From Albifimbria verrucaria (Eukaryota > Ascomycota > Sordariomycetes > Hypocreales > Stachybotryaceae), in assembly GCA_020081605.1 (NCBI GenBank), contig JAHREC010000045.1, forward strand, positions 868,001-932,000: a stretch of 64,000 nucleotides of DNA. The letters are read 5' to 3'. The position numbers were made by a program, and so were the translations under genes. Positions 33,903 to 45,602 of the stretch are shown piece by piece; the first letter of the stretch is position 1; each line of letters begins with the position of its first letter. Under the pieces are notes generated by a model. The model was not told the DNA's origin. It saw nothing but the letters and a program-made list of their open reading frames with translations, and ran no database searches.

Positions 33903-36273
33903 TTTGACACGAAATGTGAGCAACACAGAGTACGAGCAAATGAGGGAAGGTGGATGATGCGACAAACTGACGATGGGGTTGCAAATCTCTACCTTTCGAT
34001 GTTGGGGGCTAAATTGACCTACCAACATAACGTAGTGCTCCGTAAATGAAGTGTAACAATGGTACAGGGAATGTCCCTTGACCAACACAAGTCCTGGAGG
34101 GGCGTATGGTGGAGGTTAGCTGTGAGGCAGGACAATCATGTTGGTCGCAGGACTTAGGTGGCCGTTGGTCGCGGGCACATCATCCGAAACTGGTCTCTGA
34201 GCTCATTGGGCTTCTGATAAGGATAATTATTTCCCTCAATCCGACCTTTAGCTCTGATAGTCAAATCAATATCGTTGTCATGACCGAAGTCAAACTCTCC
34301 AATGTGTTCCAGGAGGGGACGCAAATGCAAGCAGTCTCAATATTTCCTTGATTCCACTTGCTGGTCTACTTGTCTCGTGGCCCTGTCTTTTCACCGCTTA
34401 TACTTATCCAACCCGCCCTCGAATGGACTCAAACTCCTGATGCTGCCCTAACCTGGGGGCCAGATGCCAAGTATAACAATATCTTACGATAATTAGCTCC
34501 CGGTTGTTATCCTCCCTCTCGCATCTCCATTATAAGCAACTAACCTCGAAGTAAGGAAAACGAAACCGTACAAATGTCATCAAAGCTCAACTCAGGGATT
34601 CAAAACTTTATTCGTAGATAGTGCATCCTATTGAAGCTAAGAACGGGCACTTTGTTGCTAGATTGCCCTGCAACGTGACGATATCTGTCAAGTAGTAGAG
34701 ATTAGTCTTTGATTGTAAGTTTCGATTAAGATGCCTATTAGAGGACATAGCGGCAGACATGCAGTTGGCTCTGGCCAGACACCCCTTCTTAAGGAGTTAT
34801 CTCAAAATGCAGAACCTGCTGCGCTCACCTGTAGTTTCATGACGCGTCTTAATCCATAACACGTAGATTCTTGGTCTCTGTATTACCACCATTACTATAG
34901 TCAGAAGAGGGCTTATCTTGCCAGTTCTACACACTACAGCGATCTTCACTTGTCACCTCATGACCATTTTCACTTACCTGTTGGCACCAAGAAAGAATGG
35001 ACTATCGACCAACCTGGTGTATCTTAACAGGAATACGAATAAACAGTAGGAGTGTCTAACTCATTGAAGCTCTCAGTAAATACTTCCACACGTCCGGTTC
35101 AGGTACACTGCGCAAATTCTGATGTATTTTTACCAGAGCCATGTTTAGGTATAGTATATTCGTATTTCGTTTCAGTATTTCTTGTTAATAGGTGTGAAAA
35201 TGTCTACGTCCTCAGTGTAGGATAGTCTATACCTCGCTTTGTGAATTCTAAAATTGGGGTCCAAAAGCTTGGACATCTGTTAGTTGTGTGATGCGGGAAC
35301 CTCGACGGTTGAATGCATCAATTATCAATGAATTATTTAAACTGGCAAGGTGCTCCTTATCCACGATATTTTATGCTTCATTCGAATTGAAGATCATTTC
35401 TAGTCAATTCTCGCCATTACTGCAGTTTCTTGTACTTACTTACAGCCTTTGCGAACATGTTGTGAGTGCGTTAGCCGACTGCAGTGTTTTAGTGTCACCA
35501 ACCTCGACAGTTTGCAGCATGGCCTTCGAGAAACCCGTTATTGATTTTACTATTCCCCGCTATTTGCGATAAGGCTATGAGGCTTTACGGGAGTTCTCTC
35601 AGCGATCAGAAACACGGGTTTCTCGGGCTACGTTGAGTACGTTGAAAATGCAAGCCGAAAACAAAATAATCGGGAGGTCCAAAACGGCTCTGTTGCTGCA
35701 CATGCAAAGTCCTTCTCCCGCATTGAAGGGTTTTGCTTGACGCAGAGGAAATCTACCGAGGCATATCGGACCAACGAGACAAGACTGATGATCTGTGGGT
35801 CCACTATGCATCTTGTGCGTTACATTAATCTATAATTTATTGATTCCCACCTCCAAAAGGTTGTATCGTGGTGGAGACGTATTGCAAAAGCCTCAAACCA
35901 CCACTGAGTTCGTATTACTTCATACTTAGATATGAAATTGAGTGACTCTGTCATCTGGTTCTCGAGCTCATCTCCGCAAGTAAGATCGGTACTGATTAGC
36001 CCGCTATGACATGACCAGGATCTTCCAATTCTTGCCAAAAGAAAGCCTCATTACGCCTTGTCTAGAAAGTGGAAAAAGTAAACTCTAGTGTACTCCTAAG
36101 TGCACCTACAGAGTACAATCCTCAACAGACGAGACCGCAACAAACTTAACACTGAGTATTATGATGCAGCACATTGCAAGATTCCATGCAAGGAAGCAGC
36201 CGAGCAGTATCAACCCTGTCCAGGTGTGGAGCAGAGCACTCTTACATCAACCCGATCGACCCTATCACCAACC

Positions 36274-36279
36274 CACGTG
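36274..36279. promoter_or_regulatory. CACGTG box upstream of PhoD gene (distal)
   Basis: Perfect CACGTG 432 bp before the phosphatase start. In Neurospora and yeast the phosphate regulators NUC-1/Pho4 bind this word upstream of phosphatase genes. Application here is inference. Confidence 0.35.
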
Positions 36280-36569
36280 CGTCTTCATAGTCGATCTAAT
36301 CTCACAGCAAATGGTACAACATCTCCAGTTTCCGCTGCACTGCATTTACACATGAAAGAGCGAACGCTTTACTCCGTGGTCCCTCACCTCCTCTGGTATG
36401 CGCTTATCCTTCTCTGGAATGCCGTCCCGTGCCGCCCGGCATCCGAGGTAGTGTGCATCACTAGGCTCTGTCGACTGCATTTCAACTGCTATAAACGCTT
36501 CACCGAGACACGGCCCATGTCGTAGTGGCTTGCAAGGCTTCCCGCGCCTTTGAACGTTGGCTTCCGCCC

Positions 36570-36575
36570 CACGTG
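36570..36575. promoter_or_regulatory. CACGTG box upstream of PhoD gene (proximal)
   Basis: Second CACGTG, 136 bp before the start, at a usual distance for a fungal upstream activating site. Paired with the distal copy it suggests phosphate control. Confidence 0.4.
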
Positions 36576-36705
36576 TAGAACTCGGAGAAGAAGGACAATG
36601 GCTCGCATTAAATAAAGGTCCCACCTGCCCCTCCCGTATGAATGATATGATCAAACGTCTTGGAAGTGGTCTTGCATTAGGCAAGGTTAGTGAATAGCTT
36701 ACACG

Positions 36706-38615
36706 ATGCTGGCCAACGCTGCGTTTGTCGTTGCTTTTGCGCACGGTGCCATAGCCTCCCTTCATGAGAAGAACTTGGCTTACTTGAGCCCTTCTCGACG
36801 CCATCCCAGCCTCGCTGTGCCTGTCAGTCATGTCCTCAAGCGACAGACTGGAGGAACATTCGGGCCCGACGAGGTGAATTTCACTCACGGAGTGGCCTCT
36901 GGGGACCCGTTGGCCGACTCGGTCATAATTTGGACCCGATTGGCCCCTTCATCTAACAACACGGCTTCAGACACCGTCCCAGAGGGCATTGTTCCCATCT
37001 ACGACCACCCCGAAGCTGATAAACCATCCGACAAGGCTGCTTGTGTTGAGTTTCGAATCGCGACGGATGAGAAGCTCACTAATGTCGTGGATCGTGGTAC
37101 CGCTTATACCACAAGTGAAGTTGACTATACCATTAAGGTGGGTAGTCCTACGGCAGAGTCAATATTTGGTCGCAACCTCTAATTAACATCATGTAGTTCG
37201 AAGCTGGTGGCTTGAATCCATTCACTACCTACTACTACCAATTTAACGTCTGCAACTCCGCTAAGACGAGCCCTCTGGGACGAACCAAGACAACCCCAGC
37301 AAGGACACCAAGGTCGACAAGAATGTCAAGTTCGCGGTTTATTCGTGCAGCAACTACCGTAAGTTGCCTCTTCAACCCTGTCTTCCGTGAACTTGAGCTC
37401 AAGACCCTCTTTGTAAATAGCCGAAGGTTTTTTCAACGCATATGGCAACCCTGTTGCTAAGGATTCTGTCGACTATGTCCTTCACCTTGGTGACTATATT
37501 TATGAGTACCAGGCCGACTCCAGCATAGGGCGCAAGCCTCAGCCTGACCGGGAGATCTATTCCCTTTATGATTACCGAAGACGCCACGCTACCTATCGCA
37601 CTGATGAGGATCTCCTTGCCTCCCATCGTCGTTTCCTTGGATTCCCGTTTGGGATGACCATGAGGTCGCTAACAATGCATGGCGCTCTGGTTCAAGTAAC
37701 TCCGATGGCGCTGTTTTCACGAGCCGCAAGCAGGCTGCTGTCCGAGCTTACTTTGAGTGGATGCCCATTCGACAGGTGGACATGGATGACAACCTGCGTA
37801 TCTGGCGGTCTTTCTCTGTGGGCACTCTTCTGGACCTTGTTATGCTTGACACCCGCCAATACGACCGCGACTTGACGGTTCTCAGTGGCTTCGCAGGCAT
37901 TGGCGGTAACTCGGCAGAGGTTGAAAAGCTCGTAGATCTCGAGAACCGTACTGTTATGGGTTTTGCACAGGAAGCCTGGTTTTATGACCAGCTTTCCCAG
38001 TCTTCGGACCGCGGTGCAGCGTGGCGTCTTGTTGGTCAGCAAGTCGTGTTCAGTCACATCACTCTTGGGTTCTTCACCGCTGAAGGGTTTAACCGTGATC
38101 AATGGGATGGCTATCTTGCAAACAGGCGCCGTGTCTTAGGCCATCTCTACGACAACAAGATTAACGACACTATTATGCTATCTGGCGACTCTCACGCCGC
38201 CTGGGTGTCAGACTTGGCATGGGTCACCGGTGACAAAGGTGATCGACCCTATGACAAGAACACCGGCAAGGGTGCCGTGGGTGTGGAGTTTGCTGGCTCG
38301 GCTGTTACTTCAAGCAGCCCCATTGGCGGTTCGACCCCAACTTCCTTGCCAACCTAGCATCAGGATGGCTTGTGGGACGTAATGATGAGCTGCAATGGCA
38401 AGATCTGTTCTACCGAGGCTACTTCGAACTCGATATTGGTTACGAAAAGCTGACGGCAACCTTTTTGGTATCCCGGACATTAAGAAACGCAGTACGAACG
38501 AGGTTGAGGTTGCAAATTTGTAGTCAACAAGGGAGAGAACAGACTGGCACGAAACCCTACGGTGGGAGGCGGCAAGGCCAAGAGCGGCTCACTTAGGAAT
38601 GGAAAGATTGCTTAA
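36706..38615 (+). CDS. Secreted PhoD-type alkaline phosphatase/phosphodiesterase
   Basis: Metal-dependent phosphoesterase of the PhoD superfamily. The N-terminus MLANAAFVVAFAHGAIA is a signal peptide. Exons 36706-37137, 37197-37358 and 37421-38615. The PhoD N-terminal domain carries FTHGVASGDPLADSVIIWTR; the catalytic domain has AVYSCSNY, YVLHLGDYIYEY, VWDDHEVANNAW and the His motif SGDSHAAWVSDL. Five single-base losses break the frame: 37294-37297 (C-run), about 37632-37636, 38334-38338 (C-run), 38460-38464 (T-run) and 38511-38515 (T-run). Repair extends the end from the apparent stop at 38357 to 38615, restoring the family C-terminal segment (LQWQDLFYRGYFELDIGYE) and giving about 595 residues. 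Likely a role in scavenging extracellular phosphate; two CACGTG boxes upstream agree with this. Confidence 0.88.
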
Positions 38616-39557
38616 AACATAAGAAGAACGGTTTAGACGAAACCCAAATAAAAGGAATTAATCATTACATTCAATGACTTGTTTTGACTTAACAATGGAG
38701 AGCGAGTAGTTGGGAATAAAGTAGAACTCATCATTTCGAATGATTCGTGACCCATAGTGCACTACAAACTCATCTCGCTTAATGTTAGGTAAAAATAAGA
38801 GGACTATAGGCCAATCAGCCCTTGGTTTCTATGCGAAAAATATGCTACAGAAATCAGGAAAAAATAGCATGAAGTCGATAGACCAATTTAAAGATTCATT
38901 TAGTTGCTTAGTTTAAATAAGTCTCATATTCGTCGACTCTTGTTCTCACTTGTTGCTATCCATGGCTTCTTTTATATTTTCTACCCGGTTGCTCTCATGT
39001 AGGTACTGCTGATTACAGTCACCTATAATACGAGTGACTGGATCTTGTTGAGTCGATTGAGGGTGGTAGTAGCTCTATGACGCGCCAAACCGTGATCAGT
39101 AATCTTGGCTTATGAACTTCGTATAGACACAGACATCCGAGGTCTCCGTATTACATCGACATATGCAGTAGACGCGCGATCTGAGCAATAGATTAATTTC
39201 CTCTTACACCGAACTTCCCAAACAATATAATAACTTCGATTAGGAAATGTATCAGTTGACTCGTGTGAATTTATTTTTCCGTCTCGCCCAATGGCGAGGT
39301 AAGATGTGACTATTCCAAACGGTCCGTCTCGGCCAAATGCAACGTTTCGACTGCAGACTGAACACTTCACGATGGATTGGAGCTGTGGGGAAGGGAACAT
39401 GGATCTGGCTTGGAGGGACATACTACTAAATCGGTATCTCGGCATAAGGGGTCTGCAAAATTGAGGGGTATTTAGATGCATCGCAGTTCTCCATCTTGTG
39501 TTTTTACAAGACCATTTCTGCTAGCTACAAGGAACTCTGAGAGAAGGCAACATCATC
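38616..39557. other. Intergenic, PhoD to GH71
   Basis: AT-rich; a 123-codon reverse frame (39110-39481) has no recognisable motif. Nothing supported. Confidence 0.45.
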
Positions 39558-41752
39558 ATGGCGTTTTTTCCCTGGTTTTCACCGGTATGCCATCGCATGG
39601 CTGCTCATAGCTGTCTTGTCATGTCTTGTCACATCTTCGCCTCTGGCCGAAAGAGCTGTCCCAAGCGATCGGCTTGTGTTCTGTCATTTCATGGTAATAG
39701 AAATTTCTAATCTATATTAATTGAACATTACTAAATCAGGACACCCCTCAGATTGGTATAGTTGGCAACCGCCGTAGCGCTGCCGAGTATGATGATGATA
39801 TGCGCAGGGCGAAGGCTGCAGGAATCGATGCTTTTGCGCTCAATATCGGCACAGATTCTTACACAGATGAGCAATTGAACTACGCGTATGAGTCTGCTGC
39901 CAACAATGGCATGAAGGTCTTCATCTCGTTTGACTTCAATTGGTGGAACACTGGAGATGCTGCTGGAGTCGGCCGAAAGATCGCGCAATATGCTAGCCGT
40001 CCTGGACAGTTGATCGTTGACGATGGCCGTGTCTTTGCTTCTACTTTCGCCGGCGACGGGTTTGATACACAAACTATGCGAGCTGCTGCTGGCTCAAACG
40101 TGTTCTTTGTACCGAATTTCCATCCTGGACAGGCCAATGTTGCCCCGCTTGATGGGGCCTTCAACTGGATGGTAAGTATTGCTATGTATCCTATGCAGCC
40201 TGCAAACAACAAGTTGTTTTAGAAGTAACAGTGATGCTAATCCTTTAGGGCTGGGCAAACGACGGTAATAATAAGGCCCCTAAACCGGGACGAACTGTTT
40301 CAGTTTCGGATGGTGATCGAGCATATAAAAGCTGGCTTGGAAACAAGAAATATATGGCTCGTAAGTGCTTTTCACACAAAGCATAGTAAGTGGTGATAAT
40401 TCTAATAATAAGCAGCTGTTTCGCCGTGGTTCTTTACACATTTCGGGCCGGTAAATATATCCCATTTGTCTAAGAAGCATTCGATATCTAACAGAAGCCA
40501 CAAACAGGAGGTTTCCTACAGCAAGAATTGGGTGTTTCCTGGAGGCTCCTACTCTATGATCGTTGGAATGAAGTTCTGGTAGGAAATTTCGATATGCTTG
40601 AGATCATTACATGGAACGACTACGGAGAGTCGCACTACATCGGCCCTTTAAGCTCTCCTCATTATGATGATGGAAGTTCAAAGTGGACTAACGACATGTG
40701 AGTTCAATGCCTTTTATAACTTGAGCATAGAATCCGTGACTTAAACCAGAAAACCAGGCCTCATTTGGGTTGGCTTGATCTCTCCAAGCCATTCATAGCT
40801 GCATACAAGGCCAAAGCAACCTCCGTTAACAGCTTTATCACGAACGAACAGATAATCTACTGGTATCGACGTACACTGCGGTCACTGAATTGCGATAGCA
40901 CAGACACAACAGCGGGAAGGCCTGCCAACAATGCCAGCGGTAACTATTTCATGGGCCGTCCAGACGGTTGGGAAACAATGGACGATGTTGTTTATGTCGT
41001 CACGTTATTGAAAGAGGCGGGTCAAATTACCATTCGCTCAGGGGCAATACACGCACTCAGTCTGTCCCTGCTGGTGCAAACATCTTGACCGTTCCTGCGG
41101 GTGTAGGAGAACAGACCTTTCAATTGACACGTGGCTCGCAAGTGGTTCTGCAGGGCAAATCACTTATGGACATATCGAACGTGTGCCCATGCGGCCTATA
41201 CAATTTCAACGCATACGTTGGAACGGTGCCCCCTGGTCCTGCTGGCCCGCTGCTACCAGATGGTCTTGCATCGCTCACAGCAGGGCTACTTGTCACAACT
41301 TGTCGGCCACAGCCTTCATTGGGAACAAATCCCCAGTTTCAAACACGGCAACAACGACATCATCAACAACAGGAATCACGTCTCGTAGTAGCTCTACTCG
41401 GGTGACATCCACAACCACGTCATCTTCAGCTGCGCCCACAAATACAGGTAAGAGGATCATCTGATTGACATTTGTTTCTTGTCTGACAAGAATAGGTACT
41501 TGCATCAAAGGCACTGTAGCCGACGGAGAGTCCGGAAACTATCTTGGCTTGTGTGATTTCTCTTGCCATTATGGCTACTGCCCGATTGGGCCATGTAAGT
41601 GCCTCGAACGAGGAACGCCAATCTCTCCGCCGCCAGAAACTGGGGTGAACGGGTGCCCATTACCGGGTCTTGGGGAAGGGTACCGAGGTCTTTGCAGCTT
41701 TACATGCAACCATGGTTATTGCCCTCCCACGGCGTGCACATCAAACTGTTAA
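39558..41752 (+). CDS. GH71 alpha-1,3-glucanase (mutanase) with two C-terminal CBM24-like modules
   Basis: Secreted enzyme hydrolysing alpha-1,3-glucan of fungal cell walls. Seven exons: 39558-39693, 39740-40171, 40249-40361, 40416-40450, 40508-40697, 40758-41447 and 41496-41752. A hydrophobic leader (AIAWLLIAVLSCLV) ending SSPLAERA is a signal peptide. GH71 marks: AKAAGIDAFALNIG, FDFNWWN, FFVPNFHPGQ and the acidic ITWNDYGESHYIGP. A beta-sandwich-like domain and a Thr/Ser-rich linker follow, then two Cys-rich modules, each with the GLC-x-FxC-xxGYCP pattern, like CBM24 of Trichoderma mutanases. The exact start is unclear, because about two bases must be restored near the T-run 39564-39569 to put ATG 39558 in frame; other losses at 40546-40549, 41041-41044 and 41282-41285. 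Presence suggests wall remodelling or attack on other fungi. Confidence 0.9.
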
Positions 41753-41965
41753 TTGAGCCGTATCCATACGACAGGCCAAGGGAAACAGCAATCACTTAAT
41801 CAGTCAAAATATAGTGCAATTTTGTATCCATTCTAAGATTTGACAAAGTCTGAAACAAGAGATCAGTGCAGCGATGATGTACAATGTTCAAGCTCCCCAT
41901 TCTGGCAATAATATTGCTAATATAGGCTTCACTTAGCCCGCAGTGCTATGTGAAAGAAATTATCT

Positions 41966-43021
41966 TTATACACGTCGAAGAAGTGTCTCATGATCCGATA
42001 GACCAGCCCAGCTCCAACAAGCATTCCATAGCTTTCCTGTGACTTCCTGGTTCTGGCTTATTTTCGCTGCTGTGGCTGGTTTCCAACCAGTGTAGTAGCC
42101 CTTGCTCGATGCATGGCTTGGCCCAACGCTCAGTTCGACCAAGTCCTTTCCGGAGTCTGTCGAAGTGCGAGCAGCAAGTGTTATCCTTCTGAGCAAAGGC
42201 ATTAAAGCGGATGCAACAGACACGGCGGCTCTCATATTTCGTGTCTGTTCATTATGGGATCTTGAGTCGACGATGCCACCAGGATCCATAGCCAATGCCG
42301 TGAGATGAGAAAGATTTGGATTCTACTCACGAGTTAGGTATCATATTCAGTTACAGCGTTAAAAGGATACCAAATCACGTGCTTACCTTCTCAAATATTC
42401 TGTTCAAATCATACATGAACATTACATTGGCCAATTTGGCTGTCCCATATCTCTGAAACCCTCGTCCATGTTCCTCTCCGGCTTTGTCAGCTGGGGGTCC
42501 ATGAGTTCCTCTAGATTCTCTGGAATTCGGGGTGGGAACTTCATGATTGGATTCGGAACATCGGGGTGTGAGCAGCAGAGCCCAACATGACGATGCGACC
42601 GCCACTTGGGTTCATTGACTCAAGGAGCTTCAATACAAGCAAGTAATGAGCAAGGTGGCAAACCTGGAATGAGGCTTCTTTACCATCGCGAGAGTATTTC
42701 AGTCCATTCAATGACCAGTTGAAAGCATTGCAAACAATGGCAGAAATCGGTGGCAGCTCCCCTTAGCAACTCGTTTCGAAATGCTATCCGCAAAGGAACG
42801 CACGTCGCTCAACACACCAAGATCAAGCTTCTCGACATGAACCTTAACGCTGGGTTTTGTTGATATGATGTCAAAAAGCTTTGCCGTATGCGGATCATTC
42901 TCTGGTGATGTATTTCTAACCGTGGTAACGAGGGTATATTCAGGGTACAAGTTGATCAAGTGTTGGACAAAGGCGAGGCCCAAAGTGCCATTACCCCCGT
43001 GAGTATAACAGTACCAGACAT
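41966..43021 (-). CDS. Short-chain dehydrogenase/reductase (SDR)
   Basis: NAD(P)-dependent oxidoreductase. Exons 43021-42387 and 42322-41966; about 330 residues. Start MSGTVILTGG at 43021 gives the cofactor motif TGGNGTLG; the catalytic pair is Tyr and Lys in RYGTAKLANV, and the AMDPGGIVDS loop follows the intron. The family resembles retinol-dehydrogenase/WWOX-like and 3-ketosteroid-reductase-like fungal SDRs; substrate unknown. Four single-base losses: 42994-42998 (inside the glycine motif), 42759-42762, 42563-42566 and 42493-42497. It is divergent from a zinc-finger regulator with 418 bp between starts, containing several dyad elements, so control by that regulator is plausible. Converges on GH71 with 213 bp between stops. 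Confidence 0.85.
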
Positions 43022-43250
43022 ATTGACGCGCGAAAACGAAAGCACTTATAACGAACACATTTCGATCCCCTCTTTCCATACAAAGCCATAGCCCTCATAT
43101 ATAAGGAAAGCTTGCTATGCTGTCTTAACGAAATAATCTCAGTCAACCGACCGTATACGCCCTTATTGAAGATGAGTGGATCCCATTGTCTCTCGTGGCG
43201 TGCACTAATTCTTTCGGATGGATAGTCTTCCACCCTTGTTAGTGCTGGTC

Positions 43251-43265
43251 CCGATGACCCATCGG
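43251..43265. promoter_or_regulatory. Dyad CCGAT-N5-ATCGG
   Basis: Inverted repeat with 5-bp arms, i.e. CCG-N9-CGG, the everted spacing style used by dimeric Zn2Cys6 regulators. Function inferred only. Confidence 0.4.
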
Positions 43266-43288
43266 CACAGGCAAGGACTAGTCGATCC

Positions 43289-43314
43289 ATGCGTGTCGCA
43301 ATTCCGACACGCAT
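43289..43314. promoter_or_regulatory. Perfect 10-bp inverted repeat with 6-bp spacer
   Basis: Arms ATGCGTGTCG and CGACACGCAT around CAATTC. Internally it reads TCG-N6-CGA, close to the TCG-N5-CGA half-site arrangement of AflR-type Zn2Cys6 factors. It sits 126 bp before the transcription-factor start and 268 bp before the SDR start. Best operator candidate of the window. Confidence 0.5.
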
Positions 43315-43339
43315 CGCTTAGTCAATCCTGTCAGCTCTT

Positions 43340-43349
43340 CGGTTCTCCG
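43340..43349. promoter_or_regulatory. CGG-N4-CCG element
   Basis: Inverted CGG triplets separated by TTCT, 91 bp before the regulator start. Weak alone, notable as the third dyad within 100 bp. Confidence 0.3.
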
Positions 43350-43439
43350 ACGTCCCTGCTTTGCCCTCAGTTCGTGTCGCGCAACAAGGTTGAGGGGCTT
43401 CTGGGGCTCTCGTCTATGGTGTGCATATAGTTTCTCAAA

Positions 43440-45182
43440 ATGGACAAACCCAATTGCACCTCTTGCAAGCGTTCATTTGCTACAGGTAAGTCTGGTCGGC
43501 GGAGTTCGGACCCGCCGCACGGCAAAGGGGCTAGGCTGACATTCGTTCATCGTTGCGCAACAGTTCTTGTTAGGGACCGGCATCAATTACGGTGCAAACT
43601 GACTTCACGCACTCGTAAGAAGGCTTGTTCCGAATGTACCCGTTCCAAGGTGCGATGTAATCAGGCAAGGCCAGTATGCCAGAGGTGTTCAGTGCATAAC
43701 TTGAACTGCGTCTATGCATCTGCTGCTGTTGCCAACGGCAATAATGAACCCCTGGTCTCTATAGCACCTCCCAATCTTCCGGCCGCCAGCGAGGACCCTC
43801 TTTCCTTTATCTCTTCCGAAGAAATTTCCTCTATTTCATTGGAGTTCGACAGCATGGCTTGGCCTGTCGAGTTTCCACCGGATGTCCTGACTCTGGCCAA
43901 TCCAAGCTGGGATCCTATCCAAGATTGGTCATTAGGAGATATAACTCTATCAGCCCCGGACACACAGGTTAATGAGGTCATTCTAGACTCTCCAGCAACG
44001 GAGAGCTCGTCGCACGGCAAATGGGGACAAGAGGATGCCCCTTCTACATCAGTGACAGACGTATCGCTTACACCGAGGTCTACTTCACTTACGGAACCCC
44101 TATCCTCTCCGGAGGACCTATGGACATGCACAAAAGATGGTTTTGGGTTTATGGAGTCAACTCTCAAAAAATATCCCCTTCAACTAGCTCATGGCAATGA
44201 GCCACCTCCCTTCATTCATCGGCAGCACTTTGATACAGCGTCACGGCCAGCCGCACTCACGGTGGCAACATCTCTAGCTCAGATGGATATAAGCATGACT
44301 TCGCAATCGAAGTCCCTTTTTCTGGATCTCGTGGATTCCAAAATCCATCAGATACAAATCCAGGTATGTCACATAAATACGCATCCTTAGGCATTCACCC
44401 AGTTTACACCTGGAACAGGTTCATAAGAGTAATTACTCTGAGAATCTTGCATTCTTGCAAGCTATTGCTATTTATTCAATAATACGTCTTCCACGCTCTA
44501 TTAACGCTGGTGAATCGTTGGTAGAAACAACAATACAGCGGACTTTGCAGGTAAGACCCTTCCTTCTCCTTCTCCTTCTCCTCCCTCGCATTCTTCCTGA
44601 TTTCTTAGCATTTATGGCACTGATTAACGCTTCCTAGCATATATTTCTTCGTATAATGCCTCACATTCTATCACCTTTGACTCCCCAACCCGAAAACTGG
44701 GAAATGTGGCTAGTCAAAGAGAGTATGCACAGGTGAGCGATTTCTTAAGGCTCCTGGTAACTTTTCTGACAAATATATCAAGGTCTTTCTTCATTCTTAA
44801 TGCCCTGGACATTCTCGCTCGGTCGCAGGATGACTCTCCGCTCCCTTTCTGCCCCAAATACTTGGATTCAGAGCTTCCTTTGCCACAAAAAGTATGGGAG
44901 TCGAGCACAGCAGAAGAGTGGTGTGAGCAGTATTCAGAGTGGCAGGTTCGTTGTCCAGAGCCTTTAACAGGAAGAGAAGTTTTTCGTTGGTTAAGAGGGA
45001 AGCATTCAGGTCGAGAGGAGGATCTAGCGGCATGGTTCAAAGCGACTGGTCCGTTAGGAAAGATCATTTTCATTGCGCAAAGATACAAGCCGCAACACCA
45101 GGCATCGACGAGCTATTATAGGACAAACTTACGCATACACGATAGCTTTATACTGGAAAATAGTAAATATGACTGGAGATGA
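43440..45182 (+). CDS. Transcription factor with C2HC-like finger plus Zn(II)2Cys6 binuclear cluster
   Basis: Sequence-specific nuclear regulator of filamentous-fungal type. Exons 43440-43485, 43564-44363, 44419-44550, 44638-44732 and 44783-45182. Splicing of intron 1 gives an N-terminal CTSCKRSFAT...RHQLRC finger (C-x2-C ... H-x3-C), directly followed by the binuclear cluster CSECTRSKVRCNQARPVCQRC with Cys spacing 2-6-5-2 up to this point. The middle region is Ser/Asp/Pro-rich with possible activation character; the C-terminal half has the helical fungal regulator region (PPPFIHRQHFD, LQAIAIYSIIRLP). Intron 1 is 78 nt and stop-free, so the unspliced frame stays open but disrupts the first finger. 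No frame break. Divergent from the SDR gene, its most likely local target. Confidence 0.88.
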
Positions 45183-45602
45183 AGTTAACCCACATTACAG
45201 CAGGATATTCCACAACCTAGATAGATAGGGCTGTGTCATGGCCACTGCCCTGTCCTGTAGTCAACATTGGCAGCGAGCTAGCCAAGCATTCAAGACATTT
45301 ATATATTTTGTTTAATGGCATTTTTAAAAGAGATATCGTACGGTTTCTTCTGTTGAGTATCATCTATGATGGTAGGGATCATTCGGCACATAAAAAGAAA
45401 AAGATTGCTCTCAAATTCTCCAAGTATTTCAGATGAAGTATGTCAAGTTTATCATTGTGTACCTTTATCAACCTTCTATATACGATAGAACCATGCATAG
45501 CATTTCAGTTACGCCCCAGCACCCAACTAACTTTGGCTTCAAGCCAAAGGGTATCAAATAATAAATGTCAAGAAAACAAGGAAGCCCGTTTTCACGGTTT
45601 CA
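45183..45602. other. Convergent 3' flanks
   Basis: AT-rich spacer between the regulator and the GPI protein. Nothing recognised. Confidence 0.5.

Larger units (their letters stand above)
33903..36705. other. Gene-poor 2.8-kb AT-rich region
   Basis: Divergent promoter region of P450foxy and the PhoD phosphatase. Frames such as 35288-35572 and 36100-36525 show no motif. A 12-bp inverted repeat (CGAGAAACCCGT, 35527-35538 and 35614-35625) is present but small enough for chance. Confidence 0.45.
43022..43439. other. Divergent promoter region, SDR / transcription factor
   Basis: 418 bp shared by both genes, containing three closely spaced dyad elements listed separately. No reading frame supported. 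Confidence 0.6.

Noticed and set aside
35527..35625. 12-bp inverted repeat CGAGAAACCCGT
   Set aside because: Spaced 75 bp apart with no extension or target duplication; expected by chance in a window this size.
39110..39481. 123-codon reverse frame
   Set aside because: No recognisable domain and AT-rich surroundings; probably chance.
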